From Nitrospirota bacterium (GTDB lineage: Bacteria; Nitrospirota; Nitrospiria; Nitrospirales; Nitrospiraceae), in contig JACQCB010000085.1 of the NCBI GenBank assembly GCA_016201805.1, forward strand, positions 1-11,634: a DNA stretch of 11,634 bases, read 5' to 3'. A program made the position numbers and the translations under genes. Under the pieces are notes generated by a model that had not been told where the DNA came from, searched no databases, and saw only the letters and a list, made by a program, of their open reading frames with translations. This document shows positions 1 to 7,346 of this stretch, piece by piece; position 1 is the stretch's first letter, and each line of letters begins with the position of its first letter.

Positions 1-102
1 GGAGCTTCTTCGGTGTAGGAATTCTGCCTCTTCTTTTTCTTTTTGTTTTTTTGTGGGCACGCTGATACGGGGGTCTTGATTCTCATGAAGGAGGTACAAG
101 GC
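1..102 (+). other. Upstream region of the first secreted-protein gene
   Basis: This stretch has no gene I can support. Positions 27-52 hold a T-rich pyrimidine tract (runs of 5, 5 and 7 T). It could be the tail of an upstream terminator or a leader, but no hairpin precedes it convincingly within the window. A strong Shine-Dalgarno sequence, AAGGAGGT, lies at 88-95, 7 nt before the ATG at 103. No clear -35/-10 pair is visible. Confidence 0.4.
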
Positions 103-591
103 ATGAAGAGGGGCGTAGTCATAGCAATCGTGGCAGTCTTTTTTGTCGCCGGTTTGTTGACGGCCGGATTCGTGGCAGCAGCTGATGCGCCGGCCGGCCC
201 GCCGTTGATGAAGGGCGAAGTTCTGAAAACCCTGAAGGGCCGTGTCTGGTCGCAATGGGCGGACGATCCCGATCGGGAACTCCTGTTCGGGATTCAATAC
301 TGGAACACCGGCGATCCGGCTTCAGGCAATCCGAGCGGACGGGCGTCGTCCGATCTGGATGTGCGGCCTCCCGATCCGTTGTTCACCTGTTGCGCGTGGG
401 GCTTTACCGGTGGCACCGATCGAAACAATCCCTATGCCGGCTGGTACCATGCGGCCACGACCGTGCGTCTCCAGGTGAAGGACAAGGCGCTCATGGATCA
501 GATCATCAAGGCCTCCCAGGAACTGGTGGCTCTCGAAGTGACGCTGGATGGCCGGATGATCACCGGGTTCAAGGTTCTGGCGAAGGACTAG
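103..591 (+). CDS. Secreted protein of unknown function (162 aa)
   Basis: I do not recognise this family. The protein starts MKRGVV, has a hydrophobic stretch at about residues 5-22 and a small-residue region (VAAADAPAG) around 24-32. This is a typical Sec signal peptide, so the mature protein should lie outside the cytoplasmic membrane. The mature part has a K-rich LKTLKGRVWS segment (41-50), an adjacent Cys pair in FTCCAWGF (94-101) and a Gly/Asn/Tyr-rich stretch after it. The C-terminal third looks like alternating beta strands (VRLQVKD, ALEVTLDGRMITGFKVL). The ATG at 103 is chosen because AAGGAGGT lies 7 nt upstream and the signal peptide begins there. In-frame starts at 43 and 85 lack such a site. 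The next gene follows in the same direction after 81 nt and also encodes a secreted protein with an early L(K/Q)GRV segment, so the two may work together or be distant paralogues. Confidence 0.8.
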   Translation: MKRGVVIAIVAVFFVAGLLTAGFVAAADAPAGPPLMKGEVLKTLKGRVWSQWADDPDRELLFGIQYWNTGDPASGNPSGRASSDLDVRPPDPLFTCCAWGFTGGTDRNNPYAGWYHAATTVRLQVKDKALMDQIIKASQELVALEVTLDGRMITGFKVLAKD

Positions 592-672
592 TTCCGCCGG
601 AGCGGTTCGTCCGTGGGTTGCGAAGGTTATGATCGGCATTTTTAAACGGATGACGTGTTAAGGAGGGATCCA

Positions 673-1347
673 ATGATGAGCTTTCATAAGAAAGGCTGGG
701 CCTTCGTGGTCGCCGTGGCTCTGGTCGTGGGCGTGACCTCGACCGCGCTGGCCATCGAGGCGTTCCAGGAGCGGTTTGAATGGGGCGACATGAGCAAGCC
801 GACCACGTTGCAGGGGCGGGTCATCATCCTCGACCCCTACGATGAGGCGGTCTGGATCAACATCGCGGTCTTCGGCGGCAATGCCGAGAGCGGGTTGTTC
901 TGGCAGAAGATCCATCCCGGCAAGAACGTCAAATTCTATGCCGCGAACAAGGAAGTCTGGGGCCAACTGAAGTCGATGGCCCGCGCCCATGCGGGGCCCG
1001 CCGCGGCGAAGGAAGTGCCGCCGGCGTCGGCCACGACCCTGGTCGAGTTCGTCGCCCAGGAAGTGGAGCAGAACCACCGGGTGATTTCCTCCGTCAAGAA
1101 GCTGGCGGACAATGCCGGCGAGATGGGCAAGCCGCGCGGTATCCGCGCGTTGAAGGAAGCAGCCTGCGCCACTAAGCACGAGTTTGAAGCGGAGTGCTAC
1201 AAGGCCAAGCAGGCGCTCAATACCTCGCCGAAGGGAGCGAACACGGTCGTCATGCAGTATGACGTCATGATCCCCGGTGGGAAGCATATGGCCGGCGGTT
1301 TGATTCCGTGGACGGCCGAGTACAATGAGGGCGGCCACGGCCACTGA
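673..1347 (+). CDS. Secreted protein of unknown function (224 aa)
   Basis: I do not recognise this family. A signal peptide is clear: basic MMSFHKKGW, hydrophobic core about residues 10-22, and a TSTALA cleavage-type motif near 22-27. The mature protein opens with a beta-like region containing TTLQGRVIILDP (44-55). It then has a helical, charged middle (about 94-185) with two Cys in ACATKHEFEAEC (164-175), which could form a disulfide or a metal or haem site. It ends in a His/Gly tail (GGHGH). The start is the first of two adjacent ATGs; AGGAGG at 661-666 lies 6 nt upstream. The gene is probably co-transcribed with the preceding secreted-protein gene and ends 20 nt before the shared terminator palindrome. 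Periplasmic location is an inference from the signal peptide; no enzymatic motif is visible. Confidence 0.8.
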   Translation: MMSFHKKGWAFVVAVALVVGVTSTALAIEAFQERFEWGDMSKPTTLQGRVIILDPYDEAVWINIAVFGGNAESGLFWQKIHPGKNVKFYAANKEVWGQLKSMARAHAGPAAAKEVPPASATTLVEFVAQEVEQNHRVISSVKKLADNAGEMGKPRGIRALKEAACATKHEFEAECYKAKQALNTSPKGANTVVMQYDVMIPGGKHMAGGLIPWTAEYNEGGHGH

Positions 1348-1367
1348 TCGCTGATTTGTGGTGTAAG

Positions 1368-1403
1368 AAAAGGGCGGTGTGCCGATCGGCACACCGCCCT
1401 TTT
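1368..1403. terminator. Bidirectional intrinsic terminator between convergent genes
   Basis: This is a perfect 36-bp palindrome centred on GATC (1384-1387), with GC-rich arms such as AGGGCGGTGTGCC. On the + strand it is followed by T1400-T1404, and on the - strand it also runs into four T. It can therefore terminate both the secreted-protein transcript (+) and the mutS operon (-). The mutS TAA stop (1403-1405) overlaps the edge of the palindrome, leaving no 3' untranslated sequence before the hairpin. Confidence 0.9.
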
Positions 1404-4081
1404 TATTTCTCCGACTCCTCGCCGAGCCGGCGCTGCAGATCGGCCAGCTTGTTCAGGGCTTCCAGCGGGGTCATGGAAAAGAGGTCCATCTGACGCACTT
1501 CCTCGATGATCGGATGCGGAGCCGGCAAGGAAGGGTCAGAGGGAGGCGTGAGGGGTGAGGCGTGAGGGGTGGTGAAGAGGTCAGGCTGGGAGGGCTGAGC
1601 GGAGGCACGTTCCAGTTGGGCCAGCACTTCCTTCGCCCGGCCGATCACCGTCTGGGGGAGGCCGGCCAGCCTGGCCACCTGGATGCCGTAGCTCCGGTCC
1701 GCGCCTCCTGCGACGATCTTTCGCAGGAATAACACCTCTTCATTCCGTTCCTTCACGGACACCGAATAGTTTTTGATTCCCTCGCGTTGCCCGGCCAGCT
1801 CCGTCAGTTCGTGGTAGTGGGTGGCAAAGAGCGTGCGGGCTCCCAGACGGCTCCGGTCCTGAATGTACTCCGAGACCGCCCATGCGATGCTCAGCCCGTC
1901 GTAGGTGCTGGTCCCGCGCCCGATCTCGTCAAGCAAGATCAAGCTGCGCTGGGTGGCGCAGTTGAGTATCTGGGCCGTCTCGGTCATTTCCACCATGAAG
2001 GTGCTCTGGCCGGCCGCGAGGTTGTCGGATGCGCCGACCCTTGTAAAAATGCGGTCCACGAGACCGATGTCAGCCGTCCCGGCCGGAACAAAACTACCCA
2101 TTTGGGCCATCAACACGATCAGGGCCACCTGTCTGAGATAGGTGCTCTTGCCGGCCATGTTCGGGCCGGTGATGATCAGAAGCCGGCTGCCTTCGAGGTC
2201 CACCACGGTATCGTTTGGAATAAACCCGCTTGCAAGGTCGAGCCGCTCCACCACCGGATGCCGGCCCTCGCTGATCCGGATGGTGCCGCCGTCATCGATC
2301 GAGGGACGGACGTAGCGGTTCGTGGCAGCCACTTCAGCCAGAGCGGCGAGGACATCGAGGAGGGCGATGGTCTTCCCCATGGCTTGGAGCCTGGCGGTCT
2401 CTTGCGCGAGCTGTGAGCGGATCTGCTCAAAGAGCTCCTGCTCGAGCGAGTTGAGTTGGGTTTCGGCGCCGGTCACCCGGTCTTCCAGTTCTTTCAACTC
2501 GGGCGTGATGAAGCGTTCGGCGTTTGCGAGGGTCTGCTTCCGGCGGTAATGATCGGGAATGCGCGAGAGGTTCGTCTTGGTCACCTCGATGTAATACCCG
2601 AAGACCTGATTGAATCGGACCTTCAGCGATTCGATCCCGGTGCGTTCCCGTTCCTGCGCCTCAAGCCGCGTGATCCACCCCTTCCCTTCCCGGCAGGTCT
2701 TCCGTAATTCGTCCAGATGCGCCTGGTAGCCGTCTTGGATGATGCCGCCGTCCCGGATCGAGACCGGGGCGTCCGGGAGGATGGCCCGCTCGATCGTCTC
2801 ATGGACGTCGGACAAGTCGTCCCAGGATTTGGCCAGGCCCTGGAGCAGCGAGGCACGGAGGGGGGCCAGGAGGCCCCGGATGGCGGGAAGCGCCGCCACC
2901 GACTGTTTGAGTCCCAACAGGTCGCGCGGGTGAGCGACGCCCAGCGAAATGCGGCTGCTCAGCCGCGCGATATCTTGGACCGTTTTCAGCGCGGTCCTGA
3001 TGCCGGTGCGGGCGCGCAAGTTCTCGGCCAGTTCCGCGACCGCGTCAAGGCGGGCGTGAATGGGGGCGCTCGTCACCAGCGGGCGGAGGATCCACTCGCG
3101 CAGCAGGCGGCTGCCCATGACCGAAACGGTCCGGTCAAGGACCGAGAGGAGGGTGGTCTTGGCGCGCTCGTGGCGGTCGTCAGCCAAGGGTCTGACCAGT
3201 TCGAGATTGCGGACGGTTGCGGTGTCCAGATGCATTTCCCCGCCGGCCCGTCGGATCTGCAGGCCGCGCAAATGGGCCAGGCTGGCCGTCGGCTGTGTCT
3301 CACGGAGGTAACGCAGGATGGCGCCGGCTGCCTGGAGGCTCAGGGATAAGTCCTGACAGCCGAAGCTCTCCAAAGAGCTGACGCCGAAATGTTCCCGCAA
3401 TGTCCGCTCGGCGGACGGGAGGTTGAAGCCGGACGCATCCTGTGCGCAGAGGCTCACGCTCTTCGCCTGGGCGAGATGATCGAGGAGCGGCTTCGGAAAA
3501 TTCAGCGGGTAGAGCAACTCGCGGGGTTCCAGCCGGGAGAGTTCGTCCTGCAGGTCGGTCCGAGCCCGGCTCCCATAAAACTCCATGACCCAGAAGTCTC
3601 CGGTGGAGAGATCAAGAGAAGCCAGTCCGAGGGCCGGGGCTCGATCGTCTTGCTGCACGGACCCGGCATCGGGTTGGGCCGAAGCGACCGCAGCCAGAAA
3701 ATTTGATTCTGTCGGCGGCAAGAGTTCCGTGTCGATCAACGTGCCGGGGGTGTAAAGGCGGACGACTTCCCGCCGGACCAGGCCCTTCGCCAGCTTTGGG
3801 TCTTCCACTTGGTCGCACAGGGCCACCGTCCGCCCGGCCTTGAGGAGCTTGGCGATGTACCCGGTTGCCGCGTGATGGGGGATGCCGCAGAGGGGAACCG
3901 GATCTGCGCGGGACTTGTCTCGCGAGGTCAAGGTGATGGACAGGAGCCGGGAGGCTTCTTCCGCGTCCTCATAGAACATCTCATAGAAGTCGCCCACCCG
4001 GAAAAACAAGATGGCCTCCCGATGCGCACTCTTGATCTCCCGATACTGGCGCATCAGGGGGGTAAGGTCCCCATCATTCAT
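1403..4081 (-). CDS. mutS: DNA mismatch repair protein MutS
   Basis: MutS binds base mismatches and small loops and, using ATP, recruits MutL to start strand-specific repair. The 892-aa protein is of normal family length. The N-terminal mismatch-recognition domain holds the FxE wedge as F32-Y33-E34 in VGDFYEMF. The C-terminal ABC-type ATPase has Walker A GPNMAGKST at about 639-647, Walker B LILLDEIGRGTS with D718-E719, and the FATHYHEL switch. The extreme C-terminus (QMDLFSMTPLEALNKL) resembles the dimerisation helix. Between them, about residues 828-855 form a Pro/Ser/Thr-rich linker encoded partly by a 14-bp tandem repeat. The start is the ATG at 4081, because the MNDGDLTPLMRQYREIK N-terminus matches the family. 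A longer upstream reading frame overlaps lapA in another frame and does not look like protein. The gene is last in the operon and overlaps the lapA stop by 8 nt, suggesting translational coupling. Confidence 0.97.
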   Translation of the reverse strand: MNDGDLTPLMRQYREIKSAHREAILFFRVGDFYEMFYEDAEEASRLLSITLTSRDKSRADPVPLCGIPHHAATGYIAKLLKAGRTVALCDQVEDPKLAKGLVRREVVRLYTPGTLIDTELLPPTESNFLAAVASAQPDAGSVQQDDRAPALGLASLDLSTGDFWVMEFYGSRARTDLQDELSRLEPRELLYPLNFPKPLLDHLAQAKSVSLCAQDASGFNLPSAERTLREHFGVSSLESFGCQDLSLSLQAAGAILRYLRETQPTASLAHLRGLQIRRAGGEMHLDTATVRNLELVRPLADDRHERAKTTLLSVLDRTVSVMGSRLLREWILRPLVTSAPIHARLDAVAELAENLRARTGIRTALKTVQDIARLSSRISLGVAHPRDLLGLKQSVAALPAIRGLLAPLRASLLQGLAKSWDDLSDVHETIERAILPDAPVSIRDGGIIQDGYQAHLDELRKTCREGKGWITRLEAQERERTGIESLKVRFNQVFGYYIEVTKTNLSRIPDHYRRKQTLANAERFITPELKELEDRVTGAETQLNSLEQELFEQIRSQLAQETARLQAMGKTIALLDVLAALAEVAATNRYVRPSIDDGGTIRISEGRHPVVERLDLASGFIPNDTVVDLEGSRLLIITGPNMAGKSTYLRQVALIVLMAQMGSFVPAGTADIGLVDRIFTRVGASDNLAAGQSTFMVEMTETAQILNCATQRSLILLDEIGRGTSTYDGLSIAWAVSEYIQDRSRLGARTLFATHYHELTELAGQREGIKNYSVSVKERNEEVLFLRKIVAGGADRSYGIQVARLAGLPQTVIGRAKEVLAQLERASAQPSQPDLFTTPHASPLTPPSDPSLPAPHPIIEEVRQMDLFSMTPLEALNKLADLQRRLGEESEK
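1546..1573 (-). repeat. 14-bp tandem repeat in the mutS linker
   Basis: Two head-to-tail 14-bp units (1546-1559 and 1560-1573) match at 12 of 14 positions. Read on the coding strand they give CTCACGCC-type units that encode part of the Pro/Ser/Thr/His linker (PHASPLTPP). The sequence style resembles the TCAC-rich heptamer arrays at 7260-7346. Confidence 0.7.
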
Positions 4082-4412
4082 CGGGCAGCCCTTCGGGACG
4101 GTTCTGTTGTCCGCCCGCATGGCGGGGCGGCTTCTCGATCGCCTTACGCAACTGTTCCAAATCGGCCTCCGCCTCCTGCAGGGCTTTTGTTTTTCTCCTG
4201 AGCTCCAGCCGCCCACGAACCCAGGCGGGGAATAACAGGATGGAGGCGACGAGAATGCCGACGGCGAAGGCGCTGAGGACCGGCCTCCACAACTCGGTGG
4301 AGGCTTCACGCAGGCCGAAAAAATAGCGAAGCGTGACTTCTTGCTCCTGGTTTTGGAGAAAGAAGGTGAGTGACAGGAGCAAGAGGATGGCAACCAAGAT
4401 CCATCGGATCAT
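4074..4412 (-). CDS. LapA-family (DUF1049) inner-membrane protein
   Basis: This is a small 112-aa membrane protein. Two hydrophobic segments are visible (about residues 3-19 and 45-63), separated by a short loop with the family-style NQEQEVTLRYFFG segment. A charged, probably coiled-coil stretch (about 66-93) and a polar tail follow. This layout fits the lipopolysaccharide assembly protein A / DUF1049 family; E. coli LapA works with LapB in control of LPS synthesis. Whether this protein does the same is unknown, since no lapB is adjacent. Its ATG (4412-4410) overlaps the TGA of the upstream HIT gene (ATGA), and its end overlaps the mutS start, so it sits firmly inside the operon. Confidence 0.85.
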   Translation of the reverse strand: MIRWILVAILLLLSLTFFLQNQEQEVTLRYFFGLREASTELWRPVLSAFAVGILVASILLFPAWVRGRLELRRKTKALQEAEADLEQLRKAIEKPPRHAGGQQNRPEGLPDE

Positions 4413-5011
4413 AGGCCTGGCTTAGACCTCCGTGTGGTGGTGCCTGTGCGGCCTTTCCGGGAGGCTTGTCCCGCCTGTGTGCGGGGGCCTACCGCGGGTT
4501 TGGCACGGGTTGCTGGGCGATGCGCGAGGACCATGCGGAATCGCGCGCGAAGCTTGCGGTAGGTTGCCAGGAGGTGTTCGGGGATCACCCTGGTTTCTGC
4601 AAACAGCGGCATGAAATTCGTATCGCCGTTCCAGCGAGGCACGATGTGCAGGTGCACGTGGGCTTCAATCCCGGCCCCGCTGACCCGTCCCAGGTTGATG
4701 CCGAGGTTGAACCCTTCCGGCCCGATCTCGGCCCGCAGGACCCGGAGGGAGAGATTGGTCAAGGTGATGAGTTCGAGTGCGCTTTCGGGGGGTAAGGACT
4801 CCAGGCTGTCGACGTGTGCGTAGGGGGCCACCATCAGGTGGCCGCTGTTGTAGGGGAAGAGGTTCATGATGACGAAGCCGTGCGTGCCTCGGTGCAAGAC
4901 GAGATTGGTCGCGTCACGCCGTTCCCGAATTTTCGCGCAAAAAATGCAGCGGGCGGCTTTGCGGGTGTTTTGGACATAGGCCATGCGCCAGGGCGCCCAG
5001 AGGACGTTCAT
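4409..5011 (-). CDS. HIT-family nucleotide hydrolase/phosphorylase (Ap4A phosphorylase-like)
   Basis: This is a 200-aa histidine triad protein. The triad H118-V-H120-L-H122 followed by IVPRW is intact; by family knowledge the middle His is the nucleophile for nucleoside phosphate cleavage. The N-terminal LWAPWRMAY and the segments NLFPYNSGHLMV and GFNLGINLG resemble the branch that includes mycobacterial Ap4A phosphorylase Rv2613c, so the substrate may be diadenosine polyphosphates (inferred). CIFC (22-25) could contribute to a zinc site. After about residue 165 there is a basic, low-complexity tail rich in Arg, Lys, Thr and Gly, likely disordered. The start ATG at 5011 overlaps the tsaE TGA as ATGA. 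A longer in-frame extension upstream would lie entirely inside tsaE and is rejected. Confidence 0.92.
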   Translation of the reverse strand: MNVLWAPWRMAYVQNTRKAARCIFCAKIRERRDATNLVLHRGTHGFVIMNLFPYNSGHLMVAPYAHVDSLESLPPESALELITLTNLSLRVLRAEIGPEGFNLGINLGRVSGAGIEAHVHLHIVPRWNGDTNFMPLFAETRVIPEHLLATYRKLRARFRMVLAHRPATRAKPAVGPRTQAGQASRKGRTGTTTRRSKPGL

Positions 5012-5676
5012 TGTGTGCGGTGCTCCTTGTCTTTGCCCTGGCGGGCGTTGCTTCCGGCCTCGCCTTCCCGCATGGCGTGGATCAACAGGCGGTGCGAGGA
5101 AGGGCCTGTCGCCTTCAAAACGACCGATCGGGAAGTGTTGTTTCGGTGATGGAGGTGGATTTCCAGGCGATCCGCCGGCAGGTCGGCGCCGGCCTTGTCG
5201 GCCCATTCGATGGCGACGACATGATGTTCGTCGAGGTAGTCCGACAGCCCAAGGTCATGCAGGTCTGCGACGGAATCGAGCCGGTACAAGTCCGCATGTG
5301 CGAGAGGCAGCCGGCCGCGGTATTCCTGGATCAGGACGAACGTCGGGCTGCTCACACTGCGGGGTGCTGCGCCGAGCCCGACGGCAAGACCGCGCACCAG
5401 CGTGGTTTTCCCTGCTCCCAAGTCTCCGAACAGGGCGAGGACTTCGCCGCCGCGCAACGCGTGCCCGATGATTTCTCCAAGCCGTTCGGTCTCCGTTGCC
5501 GAGCGCAAGCGCTGTTCCCATTCGACGGATTTCCCAGCCAGGGATGCAGTTTCCCCCGGTGGGGTCGTTTCCGCTGCCGCCGGGGTGACAGCCTGTCGAG
5601 ATCGAGACAGGCGCGGTGCTCCGCGGTCTGCGGACGGTTGAATGAGAGGCCGTGGCTTGTCGTGACGCACAGGCAT
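5008..5676 (-). CDS. tsaE: tRNA N6-adenosine(37) threonylcarbamoyltransferase complex ATPase TsaE
   Basis: TsaE is the ATPase that works with TsaB and TsaD to make t6A at position 37 of ANN-decoding tRNAs. The core is clear: Walker A GDLGAGKT (84-91), SSPTFVLIQEY (109-119), HADLYRLD (127-134) and EWADK (157-161). At 222 aa it is longer than the usual ~150-160 aa. The extra length is a Pro/Ala/Arg-rich N-terminal extension of about 50 residues and a charged C-terminal tail, both probably disordered. The ATG at 5676 is supported by AGGAG, which overlaps the stop of the upstream nnrED gene, 9 nt away. A later start cannot be excluded. The 3' end overlaps the HIT gene by 4 nt. Confidence 0.93.
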   Translation of the reverse strand: MPVRHDKPRPLIQPSADRGAPRLSRSRQAVTPAAAETTPPGETASLAGKSVEWEQRLRSATETERLGEIIGHALRGGEVLALFGDLGAGKTTLVRGLAVGLGAAPRSVSSPTFVLIQEYRGRLPLAHADLYRLDSVADLHDLGLSDYLDEHHVVAIEWADKAGADLPADRLEIHLHHRNNTSRSVVLKATGPSSHRLLIHAMREGEAGSNARQGKDKEHRTQ

Positions 5677-5685
5677 TGAGTGCTC

Positions 5686-7251
5686 CTAGACGGCCATTGG
5701 GGATGCGACCGTCAGGCTGATGGCGGAGGGAATCCGCTCGATCAAGTCCCCGGCGGTCATGCCGGCTGGGCCGACTGCGGCTGCGGCCAGGTCGCCGGCC
5801 AGGCCGTGCAAATACGTGCCGACGAAGGCGGCGTCCCAGGGGGACAGTCGCTGCGCCAGCAAGCCGACGATGATCCCGGTCAGGGCATCGCCGGTTCCAG
5901 CTGTGGCCATGCCGGGGTTGCCGGTCGGGCAGATCGTCACGCGTCCGTCAGGATGCGCAACAACGGTCCGGGCTCCCTTCAACACCAGTATGACCCCGCG
6001 TCGCTTGGCAAAGCGCGTGGCGACGCCGATCCGATCCTCATTGATCGATTGAGTGGTGGCGTCTTCATCCAGGCGCGCCATCTCGCCTGGATGGGGCGTC
6101 AGGATCGGCTGGGTTTTGCACTCGGCAAGCAGCGCGGTGTGGCCGGCCAGGGCGTTGAGGGCATCGGCGTCCAGAACGGCGGGCTTCTCCAGCCGAGGGA
6201 TCAACGTCTGGAGCAAGTCCACGGTCTCCGGGTGGGTCGTCAGGCCAGGGCCGATCGCGACGGCGCTTCGAGCATTGATGAATGTCAGAAGGCGATCCAG
6301 CCCGGACCGTGCCAGGGTTCTGGCTTTCGTTTCAGGCATCGGGGCGGTCATCGCTTCCAGCAGTTTGGCTTCGAGCGTGTCGTTGACGCTTGATGGGGTG
6401 GCGACCGTCACCAAGCCGGCTCCGATCCTCAGCGCCGCTTTGGCGGCCAGAGCTGCTGCACCGGTCTTGCCCACGGAGCCGGCGATAATCCCGGCATGAC
6501 CGTAGGTGCCCTTGTGTGATGAAGGGGTGCGGCGTGGAATCAGGCGGCGAACGTCCTCGATGGTCATCAGTGTGATCCGGCTGGGGACTTCGTTCGCGAA
6601 GGAACGCGGGATGCCGATATCGACGATCCGAATATCCCCCGCATGGTCGATGCCGGGACCGACATAGAGTCCCAGCTTAGGCAGTGCGACGGTGACGGTG
6701 AGCGCTGCTCTCACCGCCGTCCCCATGACGGCTCCTGTGTCGGCACGGATGCCTGACGGCAAATCGACTGCGATCACCGGCAGGTCGGACGCATTGATCG
6801 CCTCAATGGCCGTGCGGTACGGTCCTGTGACTGACGCCGAGAGGCCGGTTCCCAGGAGCGCGTCTACGATCAGATGGCTTTTCCCCAGGAGCGTCCTGGT
6901 TTGCTCGCTGGACGGGGCGTTGTGCAGGGTCGCGGCGCCCGCAGCCTTCGTGAAACGCCGGTACATGATTGTGGCGTCCCCGGCCAGGTCCGTTGCCTTG
7001 GTCATGAGCAGGACCTGCACGCGAACCCGCTGCCGCTTCAGCAATCGTGCGACGACGAGCCCGTCGCCCCCGTTGTTGCCTTTGCCGCAGAAGACCGTGA
7101 CCGTCTTGCCGCGTAATGGGCCGAAGGCTTGCGCCATCGCCTCGACCACGCCGGCTCCGGCGCGGTCCATCAGCGTGAGGCTTGGGATGCGGGCCTCCGT
7201 CATGGCGCGCCGGTCGAGGGCTTGCATCTGGGCGGCGGTGATGATCTTCAT
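5686..7251 (-). CDS. nnr: Bifunctional NAD(P)HX epimerase / ADP-dependent NAD(P)HX dehydratase
   Basis: This enzyme repairs hydrated NADH and NADPH. The N-terminal epimerase interconverts the R and S forms, and the C-terminal dehydratase restores NAD(P)H using ADP. The 521-aa length fits the fused NnrE-NnrD (YjeF) form. The epimerase half (about 1-225) shows TAAQMQALDRRAM, the dinucleotide-binding-type GKGNNGGDG (56-64), VDALLGTG (129-136) and VDLPSG. The dehydratase half (about 230-515) shows SHKGTYGHAGIIAGS, LTPHPGEMARL (384-394) and NPGMATAGTGD (445-455) with the expected catalytic Asp at 455. The start is the ATG at 7251, since MKIITAAQMQALD matches the family. The longer upstream frame runs through a simple repeat array and is rejected. 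No strong Shine-Dalgarno precedes it. Confidence 0.95.
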   Translation of the reverse strand: MKIITAAQMQALDRRAMTEARIPSLTLMDRAGAGVVEAMAQAFGPLRGKTVTVFCGKGNNGGDGLVVARLLKRQRVRVQVLLMTKATDLAGDATIMYRRFTKAAGAATLHNAPSSEQTRTLLGKSHLIVDALLGTGLSASVTGPYRTAIEAINASDLPVIAVDLPSGIRADTGAVMGTAVRAALTVTVALPKLGLYVGPGIDHAGDIRIVDIGIPRSFANEVPSRITLMTIEDVRRLIPRRTPSSHKGTYGHAGIIAGSVGKTGAAALAAKAALRIGAGLVTVATPSSVNDTLEAKLLEAMTAPMPETKARTLARSGLDRLLTFINARSAVAIGPGLTTHPETVDLLQTLIPRLEKPAVLDADALNALAGHTALLAECKTQPILTPHPGEMARLDEDATTQSINEDRIGVATRFAKRRGVILVLKGARTVVAHPDGRVTICPTGNPGMATAGTGDALTGIIVGLLAQRLSPWDAAFVGTYLHGLAGDLAAAAVGPAGMTAGDLIERIPSAISLTVASPMAV

Positions 7252-7259
7252 GCGAACCC

Positions 7260-7346
7260 GTGATGGGTGATAGGTAATGGGTGATGGGTAAGAAAGGACA
7301 AGAGAAGCATTGTCATGTCCATCACGCGTCACGCATTACGCATCAC
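7260..7346. repeat. Paired, inverted heptamer repeat arrays between acpS and nnr
   Basis: Two short arrays face each other. On the + strand 7260-7288 is built of GTGATGG-type heptamers, and 7320-7346 is built of CATCACG-type heptamers. Taken in the same orientation, each is about four units of the pattern NCATCAC (with NCATTAC and similar variants). The two arrays could pair into an imperfect stem about 28 bp long with a loop of about 30 nt. They fill almost all of the 91-nt gap between acpS and nnr. The right array includes the acpS stop codon (7343-7345). Confidence 0.75.

Noticed and set aside
1787..3349. Several open frames on the + strand opposite mutS
   Set aside because: They mirror mutS codons in a GC-rich gene and show no recognisable domain or start signal.
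4082..4393. N-terminal extension of the MutS reading frame by 104 residues
   Set aside because: It lies over lapA in another frame, is Ser/Pro/Cys-rich and unlike MutS. The family start MNDGDLTPLMRQY begins at 4081.
5011..5679. Long open frame on the + strand opposite tsaE
   Set aside because: It is antisense to a clear tsaE with Walker A, with composition typical of a GC-rich shadow frame and no ribosome binding site.
5680..7270. Long open frames on the + strand opposite nnr
   Set aside because: They are antisense to a full-length, motif-complete enzyme and are shadow frames.
7252..7332. Upstream extension of the nnr reading frame
   Set aside because: It translates the heptamer repeat array; the family N-terminus starts at the ATG at 7251.
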